Origin: Sphingomonas sp. CL5.1
GTDB taxonomy: Bacteria > Pseudomonadota > Alphaproteobacteria > Sphingomonadales > Sphingomonadaceae
Assembly (NCBI RefSeq): GCF_013344685.1
Contig: NZ_CP050137.1
Location: forward strand, 3,031,001 to 3,095,000
Direction: 5' to 3'
DNA length: 64,000 nucleotides
The position numbers were made by a program, and so were the translations under genes. The first letter of the stretch is position 1; every line of letters starts with the position of its first letter. The notes beneath the pieces are model-generated. The model was not told the DNA's origin. It saw only the letters and a list, made by a program, of their open reading frames with translations, and searched no databases. This document shows positions 33,459-43,685 of this stretch, in pieces.

Positions 33459-33484
33459 AACCCCGCCCGGCACAGGGAGGTTCC
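33459..33484 (-). promoter_or_regulatory. Candidate EcfG-type promoter of the YqjD-like operon
   Basis: On the minus strand GGAAC (33484 to 33480), 18 nt, GTT (33461 to 33459). Spacing is identical to that at 590-615 and 3506-3531. The operon's ATG lies about 31 bp downstream. Confidence 0.55.
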
Positions 33485-33551
33485 ATCGCGAATTGCAGCC
33501 TTGCGACCACATGGGTACAGGCAGCGCGAACTGCCACCCTCCCCATCGTAG

Positions 33552-34844
<1,293 letters not shown>

Positions 34845-34886
34845 AATCGCTTGATAAGCGGCCGGCTTCGCGCGAGATAGTTCGTG

Positions 34887-35201
34887 ATGCGTCGCCGGCC
34901 GTCCACCTTTCTCGTCACGCTGAAGCGCGCGGCCCTGCCGGCCGCCGCGCTGACGGTGATGGCGTTCTTCGGCATCTATGCCGTGGCGGGGCCGAACGGC
35001 GTGCTCGCGCTGGGCGATTACAAGCGCCAATTGGTGAAGCGCGAGCGCGACTATGCCCTGCTCGATCAGCGGCGCACGATGCTGCGCAATCGCGTCGCAT
35101 TGCTCGATCCGCGCCACGCCAACCCCGATATGGTCGATGAACTGGTGCGCAAGGAACTCAACGTCGCGCATCCCGACGAAGTGATCGTCCCGCTGCGCTG
35201 A
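34887..35201 (+). CDS. ftsB: Septum formation initiator family protein (FtsB/DivIC)
   Basis: A 104-aa bitopic cell-division protein. A short basic N-terminus, one membrane helix (about residues 14-36) and a periplasmic coiled coil (LALGDYKRQLVKRERDYALLDQRRTMLRNRVALL) are the family plan; the end ELVRKELNVAHPDEVIV matches FtsB, where R-x-x-L-N-x-x-x-x-D/E-E-I/V is conserved. In the divisome it pairs with FtsL and FtsQ. ATG at 34887 is preferred to the GTG one codon earlier. It follows eno as in many bacteria. Confidence 0.88.
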   Translation: MRRRPSTFLVTLKRAALPAAALTVMAFFGIYAVAGPNGVLALGDYKRQLVKRERDYALLDQRRTMLRNRVALLDPRHANPDMVDELVRKELNVAHPDEVIVPLR

Positions 35202-35217
35202 GCCTTCAATTGATCCT

Positions 35218-36615
35218 TCAATAGCGTGTCTGGCGCAGCGTCGGGATTTCGGCGCGGGTTTCTGTCAGCGAAGGGTTGCGGATCGACGGCCGCAGCCGCG
35301 CGACGCTGCACAATCCGGCGATCAGCGCGAGGGTGGCGGAGATCAGCGGCGGCACGCGCCCGGCGCCGATCTCCATCGCCAGCAGCGCCGCCACCAGCGT
35401 CGCGCCGGTGGTCTGCCCGCTGAGGCGCACCGTCGAGACGAGGCTGCCCGCCGCCGCCGACCGCTCGCGCGGGGCCGAGCCGATGATGAGGCGCGCGTTG
35501 GGCGGGAGATATAGCCCGAAGCCCGATCCGCACAGCGCCATGCGCCATGCGATGTCGAAATAGGTGGGATGCGCCGGCATGAAGGCGATCAGCGTCAGCG
35601 CGACGATCGAAACCGCCATGCCGATCCCGCCGAGGATGCCCGCCGGGACGCGATCGGAGAGATAGCCCGCGAGCGGCGCGACGATCATGTTGGTCATCGG
35701 CCATGGCGCGATCGCCGCGCCGATCGTCGCGGCGGAGAAGCCCAGCGCCTGCAAGCGGAACGGCGTGGAGATCAGCAACGCCATCGACGCGGTGAAGGCG
35801 ACGAACCCGCCGATCGCGCTCAGCCCGATCACCGGACGCGCGAGCAGGTCGATCGGCAGGATCGGGTGGCTTTCATGCTGCTCGCGCCGGATGAAATAAT
35901 AGCCCACGACCAGCCCGGCGAGCGTGATCGCGGCGGAGACGACCGGGCTGTCGCCGTGGACGCCGCTCTCCAGCCCGCCGATGACGAGGCCGAACATCGC
36001 CGCGCACATCATCGCGCCCGCCACGTCGAACGTGGTGTGGCGCGGCTTCGGGTCGGGGATCGAGCGGCCCAGCGCCAGGCTGACGATCGCGAAGGGGATG
36101 GCGCTGGCGAACACCCACGGCCAGGGCGCGACCGCCAGCACCAGCCCGCCGATGGTCGGTGCGGCGGCGGCTGAACTGGTCACCACCACTGAATTGATCG
36201 CCAGTCCGCGCCCGAGATGGCTCGACGGATAGATCTGCCGGATCAGCGCCGAGGCGACGCTCAGCACCGCCGCCGCGCCCATCGCCTGCACCGCGCGTAC
36301 GATCAGCAGGAAAGGCAGGCTTTTCGCGAAAAAGCACAATAACGTGGCGATGGTGAAGATAAGCTGCCCGCCCTGATAAGTGCGCTTCAGCCCGATCCGC
36401 TCGCCCAGCCCGGCGATCGGCAGCATCAGCATCACCAGCGTCACCTGATAGATGGTGACGATCGACACGACCGAGCTTTGCTCGACGTTCAGATCGTGGG
36501 CGATCGTCGGCAGCGCGACATTGGCGACGCCGCCGTCGATGACGACAAGCGCAGATCCGAAGGACATCGCGGCGATTGCGGCGTAACGCCGGGGAAGGGG
36601 AAGGCCGTCACTCAT
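35218..36615 (-). CDS. DHA2-type major facilitator drug/toxin exporter
   Basis: A 465-aa inner-membrane protein with about 14 predicted helices, the DHA2 layout. The first helix has the family motif LVVIDGGVANVALPTIAHDL (motif D1), the loop 2-3 motif A reads GLGERIGLKRTYQGG, and motif C-like Gly/Pro residues occur in AAAPTIGGLVLA. Probably a proton-driven efflux pump; substrate unknown. ATG at 36615. It diverges from a prolyl oligopeptidase gene, with a 19-bp palindrome in the shared gap. No associated regulator gene is next to it. Confidence 0.88.
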   Translation of the reverse strand: MSDGLPLPRRYAAIAAMSFGSALVVIDGGVANVALPTIAHDLNVEQSSVVSIVTIYQVTLVMLMLPIAGLGERIGLKRTYQGGQLIFTIATLLCFFAKSLPFLLIVRAVQAMGAAAVLSVASALIRQIYPSSHLGRGLAINSVVVTSSAAAAPTIGGLVLAVAPWPWVFASAIPFAIVSLALGRSIPDPKPRHTTFDVAGAMMCAAMFGLVIGGLESGVHGDSPVVSAAITLAGLVVGYYFIRREQHESHPILPIDLLARPVIGLSAIGGFVAFTASMALLISTPFRLQALGFSAATIGAAIAPWPMTNMIVAPLAGYLSDRVPAGILGGIGMAVSIVALTLIAFMPAHPTYFDIAWRMALCGSGFGLYLPPNARLIIGSAPRERSAAAGSLVSTVRLSGQTTGATLVAALLAMEIGAGRVPPLISATLALIAGLCSVARLRPSIRNPSLTETRAEIPTLRQTRY

Positions 36616-36634
36616 CGCGATCCTCGATAGCGCC

Positions 36635-36653
36635 GATTGCGGTCATCGCAATC
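36635..36653. promoter_or_regulatory. 19-bp palindromic operator candidate between divergent exporter and peptidase genes
   Basis: GATTGCG-GTCAT-CGCAATC has perfect 7-bp arms. It lies 19 bp from the exporter ATG and 38 bp from the peptidase ATG. It could bind a TetR- or MarR-type regulator encoded elsewhere. Confidence 0.4.
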
Positions 36654-36691
36654 GCTTGGCATGACGCTTTTTTTGAGAGGATCGTTCCGGG

Positions 36692-38794
36692 ATGCTTCGT
36701 CCAGCGACAGCTTTCTGCCTTGCCGCTCTTGCCGCGGGGCCGGCGCTCGCCCAGACGACGGCGATGACCGACAATGATCCGTATATCTGGCTGGAAGACA
36801 AGGACGGCGCGAAGCCGCTGGCGTGGGTGGAGCGGGAAAATGCCCGCACGCTCGACCGGCTGGAGCGCGATCCGCGCTACCGGACCTATTATGACGAGGC
36901 GTTCGCCATCGCCTCGGCCAAGGACCGCATCCCGATGCCGGAGCAGGTCGATGACCGCACCCTGAACTTCTGGCGCGACGCCGATCATCCGCTGGGCATC
37001 TGGCGCTGGACGAGCGAGGCCGATTACGCCGTCGCCGCGCCGCGCTGGACCACCTTGCTCGACCTCGACGCCTTGTCGAAGGCGGAGGGGAAGAAATGGG
37101 TGTGGAAGGGCGCGACCTGCCTCCAGCCGGAGGAGCGGCTGTGCCTCGTCCAGCTCTCCGAGGGCGGGGAGGATGCGGTCGAGCTGCGCGAGTTCGATCT
37201 TTCCACCGGGCGTTTCGTAGAGGGCGGCTTCCGCCTGCCCACGTCGAAACAGGGCGCGACCTGGGTGGACAAGGACACCTTGCTCGTCTCGCGCGACTGG
37301 GGGCAGGGGACGATGACCGCCTCCAGCTATCCCTTCGTGGTGAAGCTGGTGAAGCGCGGCGAGCCGCTCGACCGGGCGACCGAGGTGTTCCGCGGCGAGC
37401 CGGGCGACCAGCTCGGCACCTATGCCGGCACGATGACCGATGCCGCCGGCAACCGCGTCGTCGTGATCGAGCGGCGCGACACCTTCTTCGGCGGCGAGAA
37501 ATATGTCTGGACGCCGGCGGGGACGCGCAAGCTCGACGTGCCGGCGCGGACCTTCCCGAGCGGGATGGTCGATGGTCGCGTGATCTTCGAGACGAGCGAC
37601 CCGTGGGGCGACGTGCCGGCGGGCGCGATCGCCTGGGTGCCGCTGGCCGAGCTGGAGACGGGCAAGCTCACGCCGCGCGTGCTGTTCGCGCCGGACGCGC
37701 GGCAATCGGTGCAGGGCGTGGCGACGACGAAGGATCGCGTGCTCGTCACCTATATCGACAACGTGCGCGGCCGGCTGGCGAGCTTCGCCGCCGATGGCGA
37801 CGGGTGGAGGCGGACCGCGCTGCCGGTGCCGGAGAATATGAGCGTCGGCATCGTCAGCACGACCGAGCGGAGCGACAACGCCTTCATCGCGATCAATGGC
37901 TTCGCGACGCCGACCATGCTCGCCACGGTGGACGCGGCCTCGCCGGCGGCGCCGGTGACGGTGCGGACGCTGCCCGCGCGGTTCGACGCGACCGGCGTGA
38001 AGGTCGAGCAGTTCGAGGCGGTATCGAGCGACGGGACGAAAGTGCCCTATTTCGTCGTGCTGCCGAAGGGCGCGCGGCTAGACGGGACGATGCCGACGCT
38101 GATGACCGCTTATGGCGGGTTCGAGCTGGCGCGGCTGCCGACCTATCTCGGCGCGACCGGCAAGATCTGGACGGAGCGGGGCGGAGCCTATGTCCTCGCC
38201 AATATTCGCGGCGGCGGCGAGTTCGGGCCGAAATGGCACGACGCCGGGCGCAAGACGAAACGGCAGGTGATCTACGACGATTTCGCGGCGGTGGCGCGCG
38301 ACCTGTTCGCGCGCAGGATCACCAGCGCGAAGAAGCTCGGCATCTATGGCGGGTCGAACGGCGGGCTGCTGATGGGGGTGGAACTCACCCAGCATCCCGA
38401 ATTGTGGCAGGCGGTGACGATCCAGGTGCCGCTGCTAGACATGATGCGGTACGAGAAGATCGCGGCGGGCGCGTCTTGGGTCGACGAATATGGCTCGGTC
38501 AGCGTGCCGGAGGAGCGGGCGTTCCTCGCCAAGATATCACCCTATCGCAACCTGAAGCGCGGCGTCGCTTATCCCGAGCCGTATATCTGGACGACGACCA
38601 AGGACGATCGCGTCGGGCCGCAGCACGCACGCAAGTTCGCCGCGCGGATGAAGGAATATGGGCTGCCTTATCTGTTCTACGAGGACACCGCCGGCGGCCA
38701 TTCGGGTGACGCGGATATCGCGCAAGGGGCGCGGCTCCAGGCGTTGCAGATGGTCTATTTCGCCCAGCGGCTGATCGGACCGGCGACAAAATAA
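36692..38794 (+). CDS. Prolyl oligopeptidase family serine peptidase (S9A), secreted
   Basis: A 700-aa exported peptidase that cleaves short peptides after proline. A Sec signal peptide (MLRPATAFCLAALAAGPALAQ) is followed by the seven-bladed propeller (about 85-430) and the alpha/beta-hydrolase domain: nucleophile serine in YGGSNGGLLMG, Asp in TKDDRVGP, His in TAGGHSGDAD. RYFLD-like and ANIRGGGEFGPKWHDAG segments are typical S9A. Length normal. A GAGAGG site precedes the ATG. Divergent from the exporter; a CTGC-N3-GCAG palindrome follows its stop. Confidence 0.94.
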   Translation: MLRPATAFCLAALAAGPALAQTTAMTDNDPYIWLEDKDGAKPLAWVERENARTLDRLERDPRYRTYYDEAFAIASAKDRIPMPEQVDDRTLNFWRDADHPLGIWRWTSEADYAVAAPRWTTLLDLDALSKAEGKKWVWKGATCLQPEERLCLVQLSEGGEDAVELREFDLSTGRFVEGGFRLPTSKQGATWVDKDTLLVSRDWGQGTMTASSYPFVVKLVKRGEPLDRATEVFRGEPGDQLGTYAGTMTDAAGNRVVVIERRDTFFGGEKYVWTPAGTRKLDVPARTFPSGMVDGRVIFETSDPWGDVPAGAIAWVPLAELETGKLTPRVLFAPDARQSVQGVATTKDRVLVTYIDNVRGRLASFAADGDGWRRTALPVPENMSVGIVSTTERSDNAFIAINGFATPTMLATVDAASPAAPVTVRTLPARFDATGVKVEQFEAVSSDGTKVPYFVVLPKGARLDGTMPTLMTAYGGFELARLPTYLGATGKIWTERGGAYVLANIRGGGEFGPKWHDAGRKTKRQVIYDDFAAVARDLFARRITSAKKLGIYGGSNGGLLMGVELTQHPELWQAVTIQVPLLDMMRYEKIAAGASWVDEYGSVSVPEERAFLAKISPYRNLKRGVAYPEPYIWTTTKDDRVGPQHARKFAARMKEYGLPYLFYEDTAGGHSGDADIAQGARLQALQMVYFAQRLIGPATK

Positions 38795-38809
38795 CGTCAC
38801 AAAGGTTAT

Positions 38810-38824
38810 TGCTGCATTGCAGCA
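38810..38824. promoter_or_regulatory. PhaR-like palindrome (CTGC-N3-GCAG)
   Basis: TGCTGC-ATT-GCAGCA is a perfect 15-bp inverted repeat containing CTGC-N3-GCAG, the core recognised by alphaproteobacterial PhaR (polyhydroxyalkanoate regulator). It lies 12 bp before an uncharacterised gene and 16 bp after the peptidase stop. It may alternatively be a weak terminator. Confidence 0.45.
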
Positions 38825-38835
38825 GAGCAATTATC

Positions 38836-39189
38836 ATGAGCGACATGAAGCTGAATAGCGAGGAGGATCGCGTGGCCTCCGTTCCCCCGGCGGGTATGCC
38901 GATCGTGTTCGAGGCGATCGTCAAGCGGCAGGCGCTTGCCGCCACCTATAATCGCGGCTCGGTCACCCTCGCGCCGCACATCGTCTATACCAAGCATGGC
39001 GAGCTTTACCTCGACGCCGTCACGCTCGATCGCGACGGCAAGCCGCCGCGCGAGGAAAAGGTCGGCGCGTTCAAGATCGCGGGGCTGGGCGGCCTCAGGA
39101 TAACGCCGCGCCGCTTCGATGCGTCGGAACTGTTCGATCCGTCCGAAGCGCGCTACGCTGGCGTGACATTGCTCTCGATCGAACGCTGA
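38836..39189 (+). CDS. Small WYL-like domain protein, function unknown
   Basis: A 117-aa protein (ATG at 38836; a second ATG at 38845 is possible). The core ATYNRGSVTLAPHIVYTKHG, followed by ELYLDAVTLDRDGKPP and a strand with FKIAGLGGLRITPRRFD, looks like the small beta-barrel of WYL sensor domains, which normally follow a helix-turn-helix; here the DNA-binding part is missing. No signal peptide. It stands alone between the peptidase gene and a convergent envelope protein gene, behind a PhaR-like palindrome. The domain reading is tentative. Confidence 0.6.
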   Translation: MSDMKLNSEEDRVASVPPAGMPIVFEAIVKRQALAATYNRGSVTLAPHIVYTKHGELYLDAVTLDRDGKPPREEKVGAFKIAGLGGLRITPRRFDASELFDPSEARYAGVTLLSIER

Positions 39190-39209
39190 GGTTCCGGCTA
39201 CCGCTGCCC

Positions 39210-39749
39210 TTACTGGCAGCGCAGCGAGGAATTCTTCTGGTCGATCGACTTGCCGGCCAGCGCGCCCGCCGCGCCGCCGAGCAGCGTGCCGACGATCCGG
39301 CTGCGTCCGCCGTCGATGACGTTGCCGAGGATGCCGCCGACCGCGCCGCCGACCACCAGCCCGGTCGTGCCGTCGCTCCGCTTGCAATAATAGCGGCCGT
39401 CGTTGCCGGCATAGACGCGCTCGTCCGCGCTCATCGCGCGCTCGCGATACTGGTTTCCGCTGCGATAGTCGCGCGCGGGGTCATAGCCATGCTCATCGCG
39501 CCAGCCGTCATTGGCGGTATAGCCGTTGTCATAACCGCGCGCGGGCGGCGGGGGCGGATAGCCACCCGGATTGCGGCGCGAGACCTGCATGTAGCGGTCA
39601 TATTCCTGCCGGAACACGTCCAGCTCCCGACTGAACCGATCCTGCGCCGCGCGGAAGCGCGCCTCGTCGGCGGAAGTCTGCGCGAGCGCGGGCATCGCGC
39701 CGGCCATGCTCGCGGCGACAAAGGTGACGGCGAGAATGCGATTGAACAT
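39210..39749 (-). CDS. Glycine-zipper envelope protein
   Basis: A 179-aa exported protein. Signal peptide to about residue 24 (MFNRILAVTFVAASMAGAMPALAQ), then a coil, a Pro/Tyr/Asp-rich linker (GGYPPPPPARGYDNGY) and a C-terminal glycine-zipper (TTGLVVGGAVGGILGNVIDGG ends about residue 147; a second GGAAGALAG follows), as in the Rickettsia 17-kDa antigen group. A Cys pair (YYCKR and LRCQ) may form a disulfide. Such proteins insert in or near the outer membrane. ATG at 39749 follows AGAGAGGTC. Function unknown. Confidence 0.8.
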   Translation of the reverse strand: MFNRILAVTFVAASMAGAMPALAQTSADEARFRAAQDRFSRELDVFRQEYDRYMQVSRRNPGGYPPPPPARGYDNGYTANDGWRDEHGYDPARDYRSGNQYRERAMSADERVYAGNDGRYYCKRSDGTTGLVVGGAVGGILGNVIDGGRSRIVGTLLGGAAGALAGKSIDQKNSSLRCQ

Positions 39750-39849
39750 TCGATAGACCTCTCTGCCGCGCGCGGCGCGGGCGTGAACACCTCGCGACTC
39801 TATCGCGGCGCGATGATGAGCGACAGATGAAAACGGTCGCGCCGAAGGG

Positions 39850-40806
39850 TCAGAACCGCTCGCCGACCATCTCCTCGCTCTTTGCCCAGAGCGCCTTCGC
39901 GCGCGCGGGATCGAGCGCATAGCTGCGCACGCCGTGCCGGGTGCTGGCGTCGTCGTTCACCGACGCGACATGGCAATCCTCGCAATAGCGCCCGCCGATC
40001 TCGTCGCCGCCCGCGACCGCCGCCGCCCACACGCTGGTCGCCGCCCCTTGCGGGATCGACTTGTAAGTGATCGCGCGCCCGGTGGCGGCGCGGAACCTTT
40101 GTTGCAGCGCTTCCATCACCTCGGGCGTCATGTGGCGGCCAAGCTCGGTCTGGATCACGCCGGGCATCAGCGCGCAGGCGCGCACCCCGCGATCGCGGTG
40201 ACGGCGATCGAATTCCACCGCGAACAGCACGTTGGCGGTCTTGGAACGGCCATAGGCGATCCACGGATCATATGCCGTCCGCTCGAAGCCCGGATCGTCG
40301 AGATCGACATCGGACAGGCGATGGCCGGAGGAGGAGAGGTTCACCAGCCGCCCGCCGTCGCGGATCAGCCCGGCGATGCGGTTGACGAACAGGAAATGGC
40401 CGAGATGGTTGGTGCCGAGCTGCGTCTCGAAGCCGTCCGCCGTATGGCCCAGCGGCGTCGCCATCACGCCGGCATTGGCGATCACGACATCGAACGGCCG
40501 TCCATCCGCCACCAGCCGGTCCGCCGCCGCCCGCACGCTGGCGAGCGAGGCGAGGTCCAGCTCCATCAGCGCGAAGCTGCCGCCGCTCTCCTTCGCCGCC
40601 GCGCGGACGCTTTCGGTTGCGCGCTCGGCCTTGGCGAGATCGCGCGCCGCGCCGACCACATCGGCGCCCCGCGCCACCAGCGACCGCGCCGTCTCCACGC
40701 CAAGCCCGGCCGACACACCGGTGACGAGGATGCGCCTGCCGTGCAGGTCCATGCCCGCCAGCACGTCGTCCGTGGTCGATTCGGCGCCGAATTGCGTTGC
40801 CATCAT
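39850..40806 (-). CDS. Short-chain dehydrogenase/reductase
   Basis: A 318-aa NAD(P)-dependent oxidoreductase. From the chosen ATG (40806, preceded by AGGAGAGC) the Rossmann motif TGVSAGLG, the NAG motif (VIANAGVMATPLG), Ser of the catalytic set (LVNLSSSGHR) and Y-x3-K (YGRSK) are all present. The longer-than-usual C-terminus (after about 230, with CEDCHVASVND) resembles retinol-dehydrogenase/WW-oxidoreductase-like SDRs. Substrate unknown. A start seven codons earlier is possible. Located between the glycine-zipper gene and pcrA. Confidence 0.9.
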   Translation of the reverse strand: MMATQFGAESTTDDVLAGMDLHGRRILVTGVSAGLGVETARSLVARGADVVGAARDLAKAERATESVRAAAKESGGSFALMELDLASLASVRAAADRLVADGRPFDVVIANAGVMATPLGHTADGFETQLGTNHLGHFLFVNRIAGLIRDGGRLVNLSSSGHRLSDVDLDDPGFERTAYDPWIAYGRSKTANVLFAVEFDRRHRDRGVRACALMPGVIQTELGRHMTPEVMEALQQRFRAATGRAITYKSIPQGAATSVWAAAVAGGDEIGGRYCEDCHVASVNDDASTRHGVRSYALDPARAKALWAKSEEMVGERF

Positions 40807-40864
40807 GCTCTCCTGCCCTGCGTTCATGCGAATATGGCGCGCCCACGGCGTTTCACCAGCCGCT

Positions 40865-43249
40865 TTACGCCTCCAGCGAGACGAAGCTGTCCATCACCCG
40901 CTTCAGGCCGGCGTGATCGAAGTCGATCTCCAGCTTGTTGCCCTCGATCCCGACGATATCGCCGTGGCCGAACTTCTGGTGGAACACGCGCATCCCCACC
41001 TTGAGGTCGCCGCGCCCCTTGTTGCCGAGGCTGACCGAGGGGCTGCGGCTCTCCACCACGCGGGTCGGTTCGCGGGTAAAGGTGCGGCTGGTCCATTCGC
41101 CGCCGGGCTTGGCGCCGAGCGCGCCTGCCGCGCGCTGCCAGCCGGGGCCGCGCCCCGTGCCGCGCCCGACATCGGCGAAGGGATCGGCGCGCTCGGACCA
41201 ATTGGCCCGCCACAGGCTCGCGCCGCCGGACATGGTGGTCTCCGCCTCGACATGATCCGCCGGCAGCTCGCCGACGAAGCGCGAGGGGATGGATGAGGTC
41301 CATTGCCCGTAGATGCGGCGGTTGGCGGCATGGAGGATCACCGCCCGCCGCCGCGCCCGCGTGATCGCGACATAGGCGAGGCGGCGCTCCTCCTCCAGGC
41401 TGCGCGCGCCGCCCTCGTCCAGCGCGCGCTGCGAGGGGAAGATGCCTTCCTCCCAACCGGCGAGGAACACGGTGCCGAACTCCAGCCCCTTCGCCGCATG
41501 GATCGTCATGATCGTGACCTTGGCGTCCTCGCGCGCGCCCTCATTGTCCATGACGAGGCTGACATGCTCGAGGAACGCGCCGAGGCTCTCATATTCCTCC
41601 ATCGCCCGGACGAGTTCGCCCAGGTTCTCCAACCGCCCCGCCGCTTCGGCGGACTTCTCCGCCTGCCACATCGCGGTGTAGCCGCTCTCGTCGAGGATCT
41701 GCCGCGCGAGATCGGGATGGGACAGGTCGCGCGCCATATCCCGCCAGCGCGCGATGTCGCCGACGAAATTGCCGAGCGCGCGCCGCGCCTGCGGCGTCAG
41801 CTCGTCGGTATCGAGGATGCGCGCGGCGGCGACGCTCAGCGGCAAACCCTCCGCGCGCGCGAGCTGGTGCAGTCGCGCCACCGCCTTGTCGCCCAGCCCG
41901 CGCTTGGGCACGTTGACGATCCGCTCGAAGGCGAGATCATCCGCCGGCTGGTTGACGATGCGCAAATAGGCGAGCGCGTCGCGGATTTCCGCCCGCTCGT
42001 AGAAGCGGAAGCCGCCGACGATGCGATAGGGCAGGCCGATCGCGATGAAACGATCCTCGAACTCGCGCGTCTGGTGCTGCGCGCGGACGAGGATGGCGAT
42101 GTCGTCTAGGCTCGCGCCGTCGCGCTGCGCCGCCTCGATCTCCTCGCCGATGCGCCGCGCTTCCTCCGGCCCATCCCACACGCCGATCACGCGGACCTTC
42201 TCGCCGGCGTCGATCTCGGTCCACAGCGTCTTGCCGAGCCGCCCGCTGTTGTTGGCGATCACGCCCCCCGCCGCGCCGAGGATATGCGGGGTGGAGCGGT
42301 AGTTCTGCTCCAGCCGGATCACCTTGGCGCCGGGGAAGTCGCGCTCGAAGCGCAGGATATTCTCCACCTGCGCGCCGCGCCACGAGTAGATCGACTGGTC
42401 GTCGTCGCCGACGCAGCAAATGTTCCGCCGCTCCTGCGCGAGCAGTCGCAGCCAGAGATACTGGACGCTGTTGGTGTCCTGATACTCATCGACCATGATG
42501 TAGCGGAAGCGCTGCTGGTAATGCGCCAGCACGTCGCGGTTGGTCTTGAGAATCGTCAGAACGTGGAGCAGCAGATCGCCGAAGTCGCAGGCGTTCACCG
42601 CCTTCAGCCGCTCCTGATATTGCTGGTAAAGCTCGCCGCCGCGCCCGTTGCCGTAGCGTTCGCTTTCGCCCGCGTCGATATCGCCGGGGGTGAGGCCCTT
42701 GTTCTTCCACTCGTCGATCAGCCCGGCGAGGCTGCGCGCGGGAAAGCGCTTCTCGTCGATGTTCGCGGCGACGATCAACTGCTTGAGCAACCGGAGTTGA
42801 TCGTCGGTGTCGAGGATCGTGAAGTTCGATTGCAGCCCGACCAGTTCGGCATGGCGGCGCAGCATCTTCGCGCCGATCGCGTGGAAGGTGCCGAGCCACG
42901 GCATCCCCTCCACCGCATCGCCGACCAGCCTGCCCACGCGCTCCTTCATCTCGCGCGCGGCCTTGTTGGTGAAGGTGACGGCGAGAATCTCGGAAGGGTA
43001 AGCGCGGCGCGTCCATAGCAGATGCGCGAGTCGCGCGGTGAGTGCGGCGGTCTTGCCCGTGCCCGCGCCGGCGAGGACGAGCACCGGCCCGTCGATGGTC
43101 AGCACCGCTTCGCGCTGCGGCGCGTTGAGGCCGGCGAGATAGGGTGGATCGTCGGGAGAAGGCACGGGAACGCTCACCGCCGAACAGGTAGGGAACAAGC
43201 GCGGCCGGGGCAAGGCTCGGAAAATATCTTGCGTGTCCGGTCGCTTCAT
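40865..43249 (-). CDS. uvrD: DNA helicase II / PcrA-UvrD type
   Basis: A 794-aa superfamily 1A 3'-to-5' helicase for excision and mismatch repair. Motifs: Q-motif LNAPQREAV, Walker A AGAGTGKT, motif Ia LAVTFTNKAAREMKERV, DEYQDTN (Walker B), QSIYSWRGA, QNYRS, TIHAAKGLEF, and VAITRARRR (motif VI). The C-terminal region ends in a small Tudor-like domain (VGMRVFHQKFGHGDIVGIEG) typical of PcrA/UvrD and used to bind RNA polymerase. The ATG at 43249 gives a 30-residue Pro/Arg-rich leader; an internal GTG is a possible true start. Full length. Confidence 0.95.
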   Translation of the reverse strand: MKRPDTQDIFRALPRPRLFPTCSAVSVPVPSPDDPPYLAGLNAPQREAVLTIDGPVLVLAGAGTGKTAALTARLAHLLWTRRAYPSEILAVTFTNKAAREMKERVGRLVGDAVEGMPWLGTFHAIGAKMLRRHAELVGLQSNFTILDTDDQLRLLKQLIVAANIDEKRFPARSLAGLIDEWKNKGLTPGDIDAGESERYGNGRGGELYQQYQERLKAVNACDFGDLLLHVLTILKTNRDVLAHYQQRFRYIMVDEYQDTNSVQYLWLRLLAQERRNICCVGDDDQSIYSWRGAQVENILRFERDFPGAKVIRLEQNYRSTPHILGAAGGVIANNSGRLGKTLWTEIDAGEKVRVIGVWDGPEEARRIGEEIEAAQRDGASLDDIAILVRAQHQTREFEDRFIAIGLPYRIVGGFRFYERAEIRDALAYLRIVNQPADDLAFERIVNVPKRGLGDKAVARLHQLARAEGLPLSVAAARILDTDELTPQARRALGNFVGDIARWRDMARDLSHPDLARQILDESGYTAMWQAEKSAEAAGRLENLGELVRAMEEYESLGAFLEHVSLVMDNEGAREDAKVTIMTIHAAKGLEFGTVFLAGWEEGIFPSQRALDEGGARSLEEERRLAYVAITRARRRAVILHAANRRIYGQWTSSIPSRFVGELPADHVEAETTMSGGASLWRANWSERADPFADVGRGTGRGPGWQRAAGALGAKPGGEWTSRTFTREPTRVVESRSPSVSLGNKGRGDLKVGMRVFHQKFGHGDIVGIEGNKLEIDFDHAGLKRVMDSFVSLEA

Positions 43250-43283
43250 GAGAACAAATTGGAAACATTAGTGGAGAGAGTCG

Positions 43284-43685
43284 ATGACGACGAGCGGACG
43301 ATGCCATTGCGGCGCGGTGACATGGCGCGCGACGGGCGAGCCGAAGCATCATGCGATATGTCATTGCGATGATTGCCGGCGCTGGTCCGGTGCGCCGCTG
43401 GTCGGCTGGATCGCCTTTGACGAGGGCGAGGTGGAGATCGCGGGCGAGACGCGCGCCTATCATTCCTCCGAAGCCGCGACGCGGGAGTTTTGCGCGGCCT
43501 GCGGCACCGGGCTGTTCTATCGCAATCCCAGCGCGTTGCCGGGGATCGTCGATATCCAGTCCGGCACGATGGATGATCCGGAGGCCGTTCCGCCCGGCGC
43601 GCATATCATGACGAAGCACCGGCTTGGCTGGACGCGGGAGATGGATAAGCTGCCCGAGTTCGAAAGCTATCCGGGGATGGGTTGA
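43284..43685 (+). CDS. GFA family (glutathione-dependent formaldehyde-activating-like) protein
   Basis: A 133-aa zinc-binding protein with the beta-tent fold: CHCGAV, CHCDDCRRWSG and FCAACGTGLF supply the conserved cysteines. Some relatives catalyse formation of S-hydroxymethylglutathione, but many family members have unknown roles. ATG at 43284 has GGAGAG upstream. Its stop overlaps the next gene's ATG by 1 nt (TGATG), so the two are coupled. Confidence 0.9.
   Translation: MTTSGRCHCGAVTWRATGEPKHHAICHCDDCRRWSGAPLVGWIAFDEGEVEIAGETRAYHSSEAATREFCAACGTGLFYRNPSALPGIVDIQSGTMDDPEAVPPGAHIMTKHRLGWTREMDKLPEFESYPGMG

Noticed and set aside
35206-35222. TTGATCCTTCAA as a second FNR box
   Set aside because: The half sites are separated by 4 bp instead of the required 6, and it overlaps the end of the exporter gene without a promoter to control.
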